Source: Flammeovirgaceae bacterium 311 | GTDB taxonomy: Bacteria; Bacteroidota; Bacteroidia; Cytophagales; Cyclobacteriaceae | Direction: 5' to 3' | DNA: 64,000 nt | NCBI GenBank assembly: GCA_000597885.1 | Contig: CP004371.1 | Coordinates: 4,493,001-4,557,000 of the forward strand | Shown here: positions 35,011-43,372 of the stretch, piece by piece | How the letters are laid out: each line of letters opens with the position of its first letter | How positions within the stretch are numbered: the first letter of the stretch is position 1 | Translations under genes and position numbers: made by a program | The notes under the pieces: model-generated | Databases searched by the model: none | Told to the model about the DNA's origin: nothing | What the model saw: only the letters and a program-made list of their open reading frames with translations

Positions 35011-36249
35011 ATGATGCAAGACTTCTACCTGCACGAGCTTTCTAACGGCATTCGCATTGTTCATAAACAAGTAGTGCACACCAAAATTGTACACTGTGGT
35101 TTTGTGCTGGATATTGGCAGCAGGGATGAGCTACCCTACCAGATGGGGCTGGCACATTTCTGGGAACATATGGCCTTTAAAGGAACCCTTAAGCGTAAGG
35201 CCTATCATATCCTCAACCGCCTCGATTCTGTAGGCGGAGAGCTCAATGCCTATACCACTAAGGAAAAAATCTGCTTCTATGCGTCGGTGCTGGACCAGTA
35301 CCTGGAAAATGCCCTGGAGCTGCTCACCGATATTACTTTTCACTCTACTTTTCCTGAAAAGCAGATTGATAAGGAAAGAGGCGTGATCCTGGAAGAAATG
35401 TCGATGTATGAAGATTCTCCGGAAGATGCCCTGCAGGATATTTTTGATAGCCTTGTTTTTCCGGAGCATCCGCTGGGCCATAATATTCTGGGCACCACAG
35501 AAACGCTTAACAGCTTTCAGCGGCAGCATTTTCTGGAATTTGTGCAGCAGAACCTCGATACCCGCAGGCTTATTTTTTCCTGTGTTGGGAATATATCGGC
35601 TAAAAAGGCTATCCGCCTTGCCGAAAAATATTTAGGCGAGCTGCCGGTATTCAGGGCAGAGCGCCAGCGCATCCCTTTCAATGATTATAAGCCGGAGCAG
35701 CAGGTGCAGGATCGAAGTATTATGCAGGCCCATTTTGCCATGGGCCGGCCTGCCTTTGCACTGAAAGATGAGCAGCGCCTGCCGTTTTTTATGCTCACCA
35801 ATATTTTGGGCGGGCCGGCAAATACCAGCCGCCTGAACATGGCCCTGCGGGAGAAGAAGGGGTTTGTTTACAATGTTGATGCCTCTTATACCCCTTACAC
35901 CGATACCGGCCTGTTTAGCATTAGCTTTGCTACTGAGCAGGGCCAGCTGCAGAAAAGCATTCGCCTGGTGGAGCAGGAGTTTAAAAAACTTAGTGAAAAG
36001 CCCCTGGGTACCCTGCAGCTGCATGCTGCACAGGAGCAGCTGATTGGCCAGCTGGCTATGGCCGAAGAGAACAACGCCAGCCTGATGCTGATGATGGGAA
36101 AAAGTATTCTGGATATGGAGCGGATTGAATCGCTGGAAGATATTTTTGCCAGAATCCGTACTATTTCAGCTGCAGATCTACAGCAGCTGGCCCGGGAAAT
36201 GCTGCAGCCACAAAGCTTTAGCAGCCTTACCCTGTGGCCTGCCAAATAA
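35011..36249 (+). CDS. M16 (insulinase family) zinc protease
   Basis: The inverted zinc motif HxxEH appears as HFWEHMAFKGT (residue 49 on), with the third ligand in ERGVILEEMSMYEDSPED about 70 residues later. A second, inactive M16 domain follows (residues about 210-410; MLTNILGGPANTSRLNMALREKKGFVYNVDASYTPY). 412 aa corresponds to the short, PqqL/processing-peptidase-like subgroup. There is no signal peptide, so it acts in the cytosol unless exported otherwise. Start at 35011 or the next codon (35014). Confidence 0.92.
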   Translation: MMQDFYLHELSNGIRIVHKQVVHTKIVHCGFVLDIGSRDELPYQMGLAHFWEHMAFKGTLKRKAYHILNRLDSVGGELNAYTTKEKICFYASVLDQYLENALELLTDITFHSTFPEKQIDKERGVILEEMSMYEDSPEDALQDIFDSLVFPEHPLGHNILGTTETLNSFQRQHFLEFVQQNLDTRRLIFSCVGNISAKKAIRLAEKYLGELPVFRAERQRIPFNDYKPEQQVQDRSIMQAHFAMGRPAFALKDEQRLPFFMLTNILGGPANTSRLNMALREKKGFVYNVDASYTPYTDTGLFSISFATEQGQLQKSIRLVEQEFKKLSEKPLGTLQLHAAQEQLIGQLAMAEENNASLMLMMGKSILDMERIESLEDIFARIRTISAADLQQLAREMLQPQSFSSLTLWPAK

Positions 36250-36344
36250 ATTGCCTCTTTTTCTTCTAAAAGTTAGTGGCCTTCGTGTCAGTACCTTGTA
36301 CTAATTTTCTTTAAATTAGTGTGCTATAGGTAGAGGAGAACTTC

Positions 36345-36352
36345 TACCTTTG
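36345..36352 (+). promoter_or_regulatory. -7 promoter box upstream of methyltransferase-transglycosylase operon
   Basis: TACCTTTG, about 108 nt before the methyltransferase ATG, matches TAnnTTTG; no TTG at the ideal distance. Confidence 0.45.
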
Positions 36353-36460
36353 TAATCCGGCAGGTCTTTTGCACTTGCTGGGAGTGGCCTTGTTAACAAC
36401 CGGGAATGAACTGCAGTGGTGGTTGGCAGCAGGGCTGGTAATTATAATAATCTCCCATTT

Positions 36461-37099
36461 ATGGAGTTCATAGGAGAAGAACTACTGGCGTATGCAGAGA
36501 CACATACCTCGCCAGAGAGTAAGCTTTTGCAGCAAATTAACCGTGATACCCACGCTTACATCCTGATGCCCAGGATGCTAAGCGGGCATTTGCAGGGGCG
36601 GTTGCTGGCCATGCTGGCCCATATGATCAGGCCAAAGGCGGTGCTTGAGATTGGCACCTATACCGGCTATTCTGCTTTGTGTATGGCCGAGGGGCTGCAT
36701 CCGGAGGGAGAGCTGCATACTATTGATGTTAATGAAGAGCTGGAAGACCGCGTTCGGGGATATTTTAACCAATCTCCATGGTCGGGGCAAATTCACTACC
36801 ACATCGGCAATGCCCTTGAAGTAGTGCCCCGCCTGCAGCAGGCATGGAACTTAGTGTTTATAGATGCAGATAAACGCAACTACGCGGCCTATTATAAGCT
36901 GGTAATAGAGCAGGTAGCAGCCGGAGGATTCATTATAGCTGATAACGTACTGTGGAGTGGCAAGGTGGCACAGGCAGCGGCAACCGACAAGGATACCGAG
37001 GCACTGCGCAGTTTTAATCGGATGGTACTGGACGATGAGCGGGTAGAGAATGTGTTGCTGCCTGTTAGAGATGGGTTGATGATAATCAGAAAAAAATGA
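36461..37099 (+). CDS. Class I O-methyltransferase (catechol/caffeoyl-CoA type)
   Basis: SAM-dependent Rossmann methyltransferase. Motif I is VLEIGTYTGYSALCMAEGL, motif II region LHTIDVNEELEDRV, and the metal/substrate motif VFIDADKRNYAAYYKLVIEQV with GGFIIADNVLWSGKV completes the O-methyltransferase family 3 pattern. ATG at 36461 (MEFIGEELLAY) is the family start; in-frame sequence before it is unconserved. 212 aa. The stop overlaps the ATG of the transglycosylase gene (ATGA), so the pair is translationally coupled. Confidence 0.92.
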   Translation: MEFIGEELLAYAETHTSPESKLLQQINRDTHAYILMPRMLSGHLQGRLLAMLAHMIRPKAVLEIGTYTGYSALCMAEGLHPEGELHTIDVNEELEDRVRGYFNQSPWSGQIHYHIGNALEVVPRLQQAWNLVFIDADKRNYAAYYKLVIEQVAAGGFIIADNVLWSGKVAQAAATDKDTEALRSFNRMVLDDERVENVLLPVRDGLMIIRKK

Positions 37100-39597
37100 G
37101 GACAATGTTTGGCTTTCGCTGTTTTATTGTTGTTTTAGCAATGCTGTGGGCGCAGCCCTTGCTGGCGCAGGTGCCTCAGGTGCCCTCTGTAATTGATTTT
37201 GCCAACATGAAGCTGCATCTTACTGATCAGGCCCGGCGCGATATCCAGGCCGATGTTGATGCGCTGTACAGAAGTCCCAAATACTTTGAAATGAAACTGG
37301 AGCGGGTAGATATGTACCTGCCCATCATAGAACCTATTCTTGCAGAGCATGGGGTTCCCGATGATATCAAATACCTGGTGATTCAGGAAAGTGCGCTGAT
37401 CTCAGATGCTGTTTCCTCCTCCAATGCCGTAGGTTTCTGGCAATTTAAAGAAGCCTCTGCCACAGAAGTGGGCATGCGCGTAGACCGCCAGGTTGATGAG
37501 CGGATGAATATCGTTGCCTCTACCGCAGGTGCTGCCAAATACCTGCTCAGAAGCAATGCAACCTTCGATAACTGGCTTTATTCCCTGCAGTCTTACCAGA
37601 TGGGTCTCGGAGGTGCAAGCCGAGCCCTGAACAAACGCTACTATGGCGCAAATGAAATGCGCATCGATGGCGATACCTATTGGTATGTTAAAAAGTTTTT
37701 GTCGTATCTGGTAGCTTTCAGGGATGCTGTAGGCAAGCAGCCCCGCACGCTCATGTTGTATCAGCATAAAAACTGTGCTGATAAAACCCTGGAAGATATT
37801 GCCCTTGAATTTAATACCGAGCAGGAACTGGTAGTAGAATATAACAAATGGTTAAAAACCAGCCGGGTACCCACCGACCGGGATTACGTGGTGCTGATAC
37901 CCGTTCACCTGGAGGAGGCCCCCGATCTGCTGGCTGAAAACGAGGCTACTGCCCCGGGTAAAAATAAGAACAAGCGCCAGTCGCTCGAAGATAAAATGTT
38001 TGGCGAGAAGCAGAAGGAGCCGGATATGGCTCCGGGTATACGCGACCAGCTGGTAATCACTAAAATTAATGGACTGCGGGCCGCTATAGCCCGCCCGGGC
38101 GATAATTCCCGTGATCTTGCTAAGGCAGGTGATGTTTCTGTTGCCGATTTCCTGAAGTACAACGATATCAGGCCAGGAGATATCCTGAAACCGGGGCAGG
38201 TATACTACTTCCGTAAAAAGAAGAAGAAGGCCACTGTTTACCGCCATGTGGCAGCAGAAGACGAAACCCTCTGGGATATATCACAGAAGTATGGCGTACG
38301 AATGGATAAGCTGCTGCAGAAAAACAGAATGCGGGAGCGCGATGCCATAAAGCCTGGCCAGGTGGTTTGGCTGCGGTACATAAGGCCGGCGAATGAGCCC
38401 GTTGCCTATGAGGCGGTACCAAAGAAAAAAGCAGATGCCCAGCTGCCGGTTTTGCAGAGCAGCACACCGGTGCAACTTACCAGTGAAGAAGCAAGGCCGG
38501 ATCAGGCAGGCAGCAGGGAGGCAAAAGCTGTACAGGTAGCACAGCAGCAGCCTGTAAAAAATCAAAGCCAGGAGCAAAGCAGAAAAGAACCGGCACAAAC
38601 TAAAACGGATCAGAGAGGGCAGGCGCCAGAACAAAGCCCTGAGCAGCACAAAGAGAAAAGTACTGACCAGAACAGTGCGGTAGTTGCTTCTGCACGGCCC
38701 GGGGTAAATGAATATAGAGGAGCCACATTAGCATCTGGTACAGTCGCAGTAGTTGCCGATACTCCTGTTACAAAGCCGGTACCTGCCAGGGTAATAGTAA
38801 TGGAGCCAATGGAGCCAAAAGAAAAGGTAATCGTAATGGAACCCGAGGAGGCTGCAACTGTATCCAGGTCAGAACCGGCTGATTCTCTTGTGGAAGAAAC
38901 GCTGCTTTATCCGCCAGATAGTGCCGGTGAACGTAATGTTTTCCCTGAAAACAAAGAAAATACTGGTAGTTCTGCCATGCAGGTGGTAGAACGTGAAAAG
39001 AATGATCCGGATAGTTTTGCCGTGCATGGCCCTGTTAAATTTATAGGAGAGGAAGACCCTCTGACGGAACAAAAGCCTATACGCACAGCTCCGGCACAAA
39101 CACAAACCCCACCGCCTGCTCAGGAGGAAGGGTTGCAAAATTCTCAGTCGCAGGCTGTGCTAACTGGGGCAGCAGAAACAAGTGCAGCTGCTCCGGACTC
39201 TGTTCATGTGGTAAAAACCGGCGAAACTTTGTACAGCATCAGCAAGCGATATGGCCTTAGCGTACAGGAGTTGCGCGATCGTAATAACATGGCAGCAAAT
39301 GCTGTATTAAGTATTGGGCAGCAATTACGGCTTAGAGAGACTAAAAAGCCTTCTGCAGCTGAGGTGCAGCAAAATAGCAGTACAGCAGTACAGCAGGCAG
39401 ATGCTACCGCAACAACTACTGCTGCAGTAGCTACCTCAGAAGATGATCGCTACCTGTATCATGCCGTAGCAGAGGGTGAAACCATGTACCGGGTAGCCCG
39501 TAAGTATAATGTTACTATTAAAGACATTATGGAGTGGAACAGGAGACAAGATTTTAATATCCGTCCGGGCGAGGTCCTGATCGTAGGCAGAAAGTAG
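37096..39597 (+). CDS. mltD: LysM-containing lytic transglycosylase (MltD type)
   Basis: Signal peptide (ends PLLAQ). The SLT catalytic domain spans about residues 60-230: catalytic glutamate in IQESALISDAVSSSNAVGFWQFKEA (Glu98) and the ASTAGAAKYLL segment. After it come several LysM modules: around 250-300, 310-370, 380-425 (RHVAAEDETLWDIS), 705-750 (HVVKTGETLYSIS) and 787-833. A 270-residue Gln/Ala/Pro/Glu-rich disordered linker separates the middle and last LysMs. It cuts the glycan strands of peptidoglycan. 833 aa is long for MltD but normal in Bacteroidota. Confidence 0.92.
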   Translation: MRTMFGFRCFIVVLAMLWAQPLLAQVPQVPSVIDFANMKLHLTDQARRDIQADVDALYRSPKYFEMKLERVDMYLPIIEPILAEHGVPDDIKYLVIQESALISDAVSSSNAVGFWQFKEASATEVGMRVDRQVDERMNIVASTAGAAKYLLRSNATFDNWLYSLQSYQMGLGGASRALNKRYYGANEMRIDGDTYWYVKKFLSYLVAFRDAVGKQPRTLMLYQHKNCADKTLEDIALEFNTEQELVVEYNKWLKTSRVPTDRDYVVLIPVHLEEAPDLLAENEATAPGKNKNKRQSLEDKMFGEKQKEPDMAPGIRDQLVITKINGLRAAIARPGDNSRDLAKAGDVSVADFLKYNDIRPGDILKPGQVYYFRKKKKKATVYRHVAAEDETLWDISQKYGVRMDKLLQKNRMRERDAIKPGQVVWLRYIRPANEPVAYEAVPKKKADAQLPVLQSSTPVQLTSEEARPDQAGSREAKAVQVAQQQPVKNQSQEQSRKEPAQTKTDQRGQAPEQSPEQHKEKSTDQNSAVVASARPGVNEYRGATLASGTVAVVADTPVTKPVPARVIVMEPMEPKEKVIVMEPEEAATVSRSEPADSLVEETLLYPPDSAGERNVFPENKENTGSSAMQVVEREKNDPDSFAVHGPVKFIGEEDPLTEQKPIRTAPAQTQTPPPAQEEGLQNSQSQAVLTGAAETSAAAPDSVHVVKTGETLYSISKRYGLSVQELRDRNNMAANAVLSIGQQLRLRETKKPSAAEVQQNSSTAVQQADATATTTAAVATSEDDRYLYHAVAEGETMYRVARKYNVTIKDIMEWNRRQDFNIRPGEVLIVGRK

Positions 39598-39803
39598 TGG
39601 TTTGGGAGAAACAGAACATTAAGCGTACGGAGCAACCCTTCTATGATATTAATTATCACAGAAGTAATAAAGAATCTGTTTTTCTATTACTACCTATCTC
39701 TATTTATTTTATTTTTACAAATTGTAGGCCTTGCGGGAAAAGCGTGCTAAGGACTAATCTGAGAAATACATATATTCAACTGAGTTAACTACAGGCGTCA
39801 CAC

Positions 39804-40220
39804 ATGAATGCTACTACACCTATAGATTTGGTTATGTTAGTGGATGATAACGATACAGATAATTTTATCAGTAAGCGTATCATTGAGATAACCAAATTTG
39901 CAAAAGAGGTTGAGATAAAAAACAGCGGTAAAAGTGCATTGGAATATCTGGAGCGGCATAAGGAAAACCCTGAGCGCTTGCCCAGCCTTATATTCCTTGA
40001 TATCAATATGCCTATTGTAGATGGCTTCGTGTTCCTGTATGAGTTTGAAAAATTTTCAGATACCATCAGGGATAAGTGTAAGGTCATTATTCTATCCTCT
40101 TCCGATAACAAACGGGATATTGATAAGATCGTAAACAATGACCACGTTATTAAATTTATCACCAAGCCCCTTACCGAGAGTGCTTTGGCTGATATCAAAA
40201 TGCACGATCTGGCCAGCTAG
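39804..40220 (+). CDS. Single-domain response regulator
   Basis: Only a receiver domain, 138 aa. Acidic pocket VMLVDDNDTDNF, phospho-acceptor Asp in LIFLDINMPIVDG, Ser/Thr in VIILSSSDNKRD and Lys in FITKPLTE are all present. The insertion ALEYLERHKENPERLP is that of CheY-like proteins linked to Bacteroidota hybrid kinases. No kinase lies nearby, so the partner is elsewhere. Confidence 0.9.
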   Translation: MNATTPIDLVMLVDDNDTDNFISKRIIEITKFAKEVEIKNSGKSALEYLERHKENPERLPSLIFLDINMPIVDGFVFLYEFEKFSDTIRDKCKVIILSSSDNKRDIDKIVNNDHVIKFITKPLTESALADIKMHDLAS

Positions 40221-40241
40221 AGACATTTCCTTTTCAAACCT

Positions 40242-40273
40242 TATATTTGCTTTCGAATCTATGATTCGAAAGC
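40242..40273 (+). promoter_or_regulatory. Promoter box fused to a perfect hairpin upstream of DUF3078 gene
   Basis: TATATTTG (40242-40249) is immediately followed by GCTTTCGAAT, loop CTATG, ATTCGAAAGC (40249-40273) and ATTTTTATTT. The hairpin can end the upstream response-regulator transcript and also forms the very 5' end of the DUF3078 leader. Confidence 0.6.
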
Positions 40274-40283
40274 ATTTTTATTT

Positions 40284-41210
40284 ATGAATAAATCTATACG
40301 CTGTTACTTCCTGTTTGCTGTGGCAATGTTCATAGCTGGTAATGCTGCTCATGCGCAAATCATCGCAGCCCCTGCGCCACCTGTTCCTGTAAACGATACC
40401 ATCCGTTACTGGACAACCGGAGGTAGCACAGGCCTTAATTTCTCTCAGGTAACTTTAAATAACTGGGCAGGCGGCGGCGAAAGCTCTATTTCAATAGGCA
40501 GCTTACAAAAGCTTAGGGCAAACTATGCCAGGGGCCGTGCCATATGGGAGAACAAACTGGATCTGGCGTTTGGCCTTATTCGCCAGGGCGACGATGAGGA
40601 TGACAATTTCCGGAAGACTGATGATATATTGCAGCTCTTTTCTCAATTCAACCACAGCATCAGCAGCGATACAAACTTTTTTGTAACCGCACAGGCTGAT
40701 TTCAGAACCCAGATGGCTGCCGGTTATGAGTATACAGAGGTAAATGGAGAGCAAAGACGGGAACTCATCTCTGACTTTTTAGCACCTGGGTTTTTACTTA
40801 CCTCACTGGGCGTAACCTACAAAAGGCCTAAAGTATTTAGTGTTTCAGTCTCTCCGCTAACCGGAAAATTTACCTTTGTAGGAAACGAGCGCCTCTCTGA
40901 TGCAGGTGCATTTGGTGTTGATCCGGGCAAGTCGATGCGTTCTGAATTTGGTGCATCCTTGACTTCCTTTTTTGAAAAGGAGATATTCACAAACGCTACT
41001 TTTACTACAAACCTAAGCCTGTTTAGTAACTACCAGACTTTCAGCCATGTAGATGTTAACTGGGAAGCAGCGCTGGTGCTAAAGGTAAACCGCTTCATCA
41101 ATTCAACGGTATCGGCACAGCTTATTTATGATCATGATGTTTTGCAGAAAACCCAGTTCCGCAATGTGATCAACGTGGGCTTTCTCTACAAATGGCCGGA
41201 GAGCAGGTAA
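40284..41210 (+). CDS. DUF3078 outer-membrane protein
   Basis: Signal peptide ends at AAHAQ. The mature protein starts with the DUF3078 core (YWTTGGSTGLNFSQVTLNNWAGGGESSISIGSL), which is characteristic of Bacteroidota, followed by barrel-like strands each 9-11 residues with aromatic girdles, and ends in a strand ...INVGFLYKWPESR. Predicted outer-membrane beta barrel; function unknown. 308 aa. Confidence 0.92.
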   Translation: MNKSIRCYFLFAVAMFIAGNAAHAQIIAAPAPPVPVNDTIRYWTTGGSTGLNFSQVTLNNWAGGGESSISIGSLQKLRANYARGRAIWENKLDLAFGLIRQGDDEDDNFRKTDDILQLFSQFNHSISSDTNFFVTAQADFRTQMAAGYEYTEVNGEQRRELISDFLAPGFLLTSLGVTYKRPKVFSVSVSPLTGKFTFVGNERLSDAGAFGVDPGKSMRSEFGASLTSFFEKEIFTNATFTTNLSLFSNYQTFSHVDVNWEAALVLKVNRFINSTVSAQLIYDHDVLQKTQFRNVINVGFLYKWPESR

Positions 41211-41358
41211 TGTGCTAATGAGGCTGCTGTAGCGTTCAGCCGTTACCTGCATACACCGCGGTGGCCAGCATCTGGTCAATCAGAAAATATCAGCAGGCCC
41301 AGTCAATATACCTTATAACTTTCTGTGCCGTATGCAGGGCCTATGCTGTTGCTACGTC

Positions 41359-43172
41359 TTAAAAGTCGGTTTCCAGCCCCAGGCGTTCTTTAAACTCAAC
41401 CAGAAGCGGGTAGCGCTCTATCAGGTGGTTGAATTTTTCGCTGTTGGTATAGAGTCTTCGCGGACCGGATTCTTCGGCCAGAAGCGGGTGCAGGCTTAAC
41501 ATACTGTTCTGCAATTGCTGGCGCAGGTAATGCTGTAATTTTGGCTTGAGGCGCTCAAAAGGTTCTTCCTGCAGCGAGCTACTCAGGAGTACATTTACCC
41601 TGCTGTCTTCCTCCAGCTGCAGGGCAGCACTTGCCAGCATAAGCTCAATAGGGCTGCCGTTTATTTCCTTAAGCCTGATAAAAAATGTCTGCCAGTGCTC
41701 CTGCAGCTCTCTTTGCGTAAAAGCGTTCTGCTGACCGGGTGTGGCTACGGTTTCTGATTCGCCCGTTTGTTGGGCTACGGTTTCTGTTTCTTTAGGCTTT
41801 GCCTGCAGGGAAGCCTTAACAGCTTTAAGGTTCATGGGCACCCGAAGCGTGCTACCAGGGCCGGATCCGGTTATGGAGGTGCCGTTTGCTGCAGGAGCAG
41901 GCGTTGGAGCAGGTGCGACAGTTGCTGCAGGGCTCTCCTGCGAGGGCGGTGCAGCTACAGGGCTGGCTGCTGCCTGTTGATTGCCTGCAGCTGTATTAGG
42001 CGGCGTTAGGCCAGAACTTTTTTTTTTACTTCGGTCTGAGAGTGGTCATTTAAGCTGGCAGCATTAATAACTGAAGGAATGTGCGCCATTTTCATCAGGG
42101 CAAGCTCTACATGAAGCCGCTGGTTTTTGCTGCTCTTATAGCTGCTGTCGCAGCCAGAGGCGATGCTGAGGGCAGAAAGCAAAAAGCTTAACATTGCCTG
42201 CTGAGACTGGGCTGCATAGCGCTGCTGTATCTGGGGACTCACCTGCAGTAGCTTGATGGTGGCTTCGTCTTTACACACCAGCAGGTTACGGAAGTGCTCA
42301 CTCAGGCCTACTATGAAATTATGACCATCAAAGCCCTGGCGCAGGATTTCATCAAACAGGAGCAGCGCTTCGCTCATGTTCTGCTGCAGCAGGGCATCGG
42401 TTAGTTTAAAATAATAGTCGTAATCGAGTATGTGCAGGTTAGAGATGGTCTGCTGGTAAGTAACCTTGCTGCCGCTGAAGGTAACAATCAGGTCAAAGAT
42501 AGAAAGCGCATCCCGAAGGGCACCATCAGCTTTCTGCGCAATCAGGTGGAGGGCTTCCTGTTCCGTTTCAATACTTTCCTTATCGGCAATCCATTGCAGG
42601 TGTTTGGAGATATCATCCACCTGGATGCGGTTAAAGTCAAAGATCTGGCAACGGCTTAAGATGGTTGGGATGATCTTATGCTTTTCTGTAGTAGCCAGAA
42701 TAAAGATGGCATAGGAGGGGGGCTCTTCCAGCGTCTTCAAAAAAGCATTGAATGCCGAATTGGACAGCATGTGCACCTCATCGATGATGTAGATCTTATA
42801 CTTTCCGCTTTGAGGGGCGTAGCGCACCTGTTCTACCAGGTTACGGATATCATCTACCGAGTTGTTAGAGGCAGCATCGAGTTCATGAATGTTAAAGCTG
42901 CTGCTGGCATTAAAGCTTTTGCAGCTTTCACACTCATTGCAGGGCTCGGTATCGGCGGCCCCGGCCTGCAGGTTTTGGCAGTTAATGGTTTTTGCCAGAA
43001 TCCGGGCACAGGTGGTTTTACCCACACCCCTTGGGCCACAGAACAGGAAGGCTTGTGCCAGGTGGTTGTTCTTGATTGCGTTTTTAAGGGTGGTGGTAAT
43101 ATGCGATTGGCCTACCACCGATTTAAAGGTGGAAGGACGATACTTCCGAGCCGATACCACAAAGTTTTCCAT
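41359..43172 (-). CDS. dnaX: DNA polymerase III subunit tau, made by slippage at an A10 run
   Basis: The in-frame part (from ATG 43172) is read to the run of ten A at 42027-42018; there a -1 shift (or one extra A in the mRNA) enters the second frame, which is open without a stop from 42018 to 41359 and adds 219 residues. These begin with a Pro/Ala-rich linker (TPPNTAAGNQQAAA...) and end in a helical domain (QRELQEHWQTFFIRLKEI ... FKERLGLETDF) comparable to the C-terminal tau region that binds DnaB helicase and the polymerase core. Total about 604 aa, the usual Bacteroidota DnaX length. The joined product is inferred, not seen. Confidence 0.8.
42006..43172 (-). CDS. dnaX: DNA polymerase III subunit gamma (unshifted dnaX product)
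   Basis: Clamp-loader ATPase. Walker A is FCGPRGVGKTTCARIL; the zinc site is CQNLQAGAADTEPCNECESC; Walker B region is YIIDEVHMLS, with sensor 1 in FILATTEKHK and SRC box LSRCQIFDF. The reading frame ends with a stop 9 nt after the A10 run (VKKKVLA, stop), giving 388 residues: the three AAA+ domains with the clamp-loader oligomerisation domain but no tau tail. ATG at 43172 (MENFVVSARKYRP) is the family start. Confidence 0.93.
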   Translation of the reverse strand: MENFVVSARKYRPSTFKSVVGQSHITTTLKNAIKNNHLAQAFLFCGPRGVGKTTCARILAKTINCQNLQAGAADTEPCNECESCKSFNASSSFNIHELDAASNNSVDDIRNLVEQVRYAPQSGKYKIYIIDEVHMLSNSAFNAFLKTLEEPPSYAIFILATTEKHKIIPTILSRCQIFDFNRIQVDDISKHLQWIADKESIETEQEALHLIAQKADGALRDALSIFDLIVTFSGSKVTYQQTISNLHILDYDYYFKLTDALLQQNMSEALLLFDEILRQGFDGHNFIVGLSEHFRNLLVCKDEATIKLLQVSPQIQQRYAAQSQQAMLSFLLSALSIASGCDSSYKSSKNQRLHVELALMKMAHIPSVINAASLNDHSQTEVKKKVLA

Positions 43173-43239
43173 CAATGCAAGTTACACATTCCGCAGCGGA
43201 ATTAGGAGCGAGTCAGCTAATTTTTCCTGAAGCTATTTG

Positions 43240-43371
43240 GGTATCAGGTTTCAGGTATCGGGTATGAGGCAAGGCGCTTGTGGTGGTACAGATTTCTGGA
43301 TTTTTGCAATTAAACCGAAAGAAATGGCTTCTGTACTACTACCTGAAACCTGATACCACACACCCCATACC
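43240..43371. repeat. Heptanucleotide-array inverted element (copy 2)
   Basis: Left arm 43240-43267: GGTATCA, GGTTTCA, GGTATCG, GGTATGA. Right arm 43344-43371, read on the minus strand: GGTATGG, GGTGTGT, GGTATCA, GGTTTCA. The innermost 17 bases of each arm (43240-43256 and 43341-43357) are a perfect inverted repeat, and an imperfect inner dyad (GGTGGTACAGA/TCTGTACTACT) continues towards the centre. It fills the gap between dnaX and the next minus-strand gene, ending 1 nt before that gene's stop codon. Confidence 0.88.
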
Positions 43372-43372
43372 C

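Noticed and set aside
41359-42018. dnaX read as a frameshifted pseudogene
   Set aside because: The break is exactly at an A10 run, the second frame is open throughout and codes for a plausible tau tail; essential gene, so programmed slippage is the better reading.
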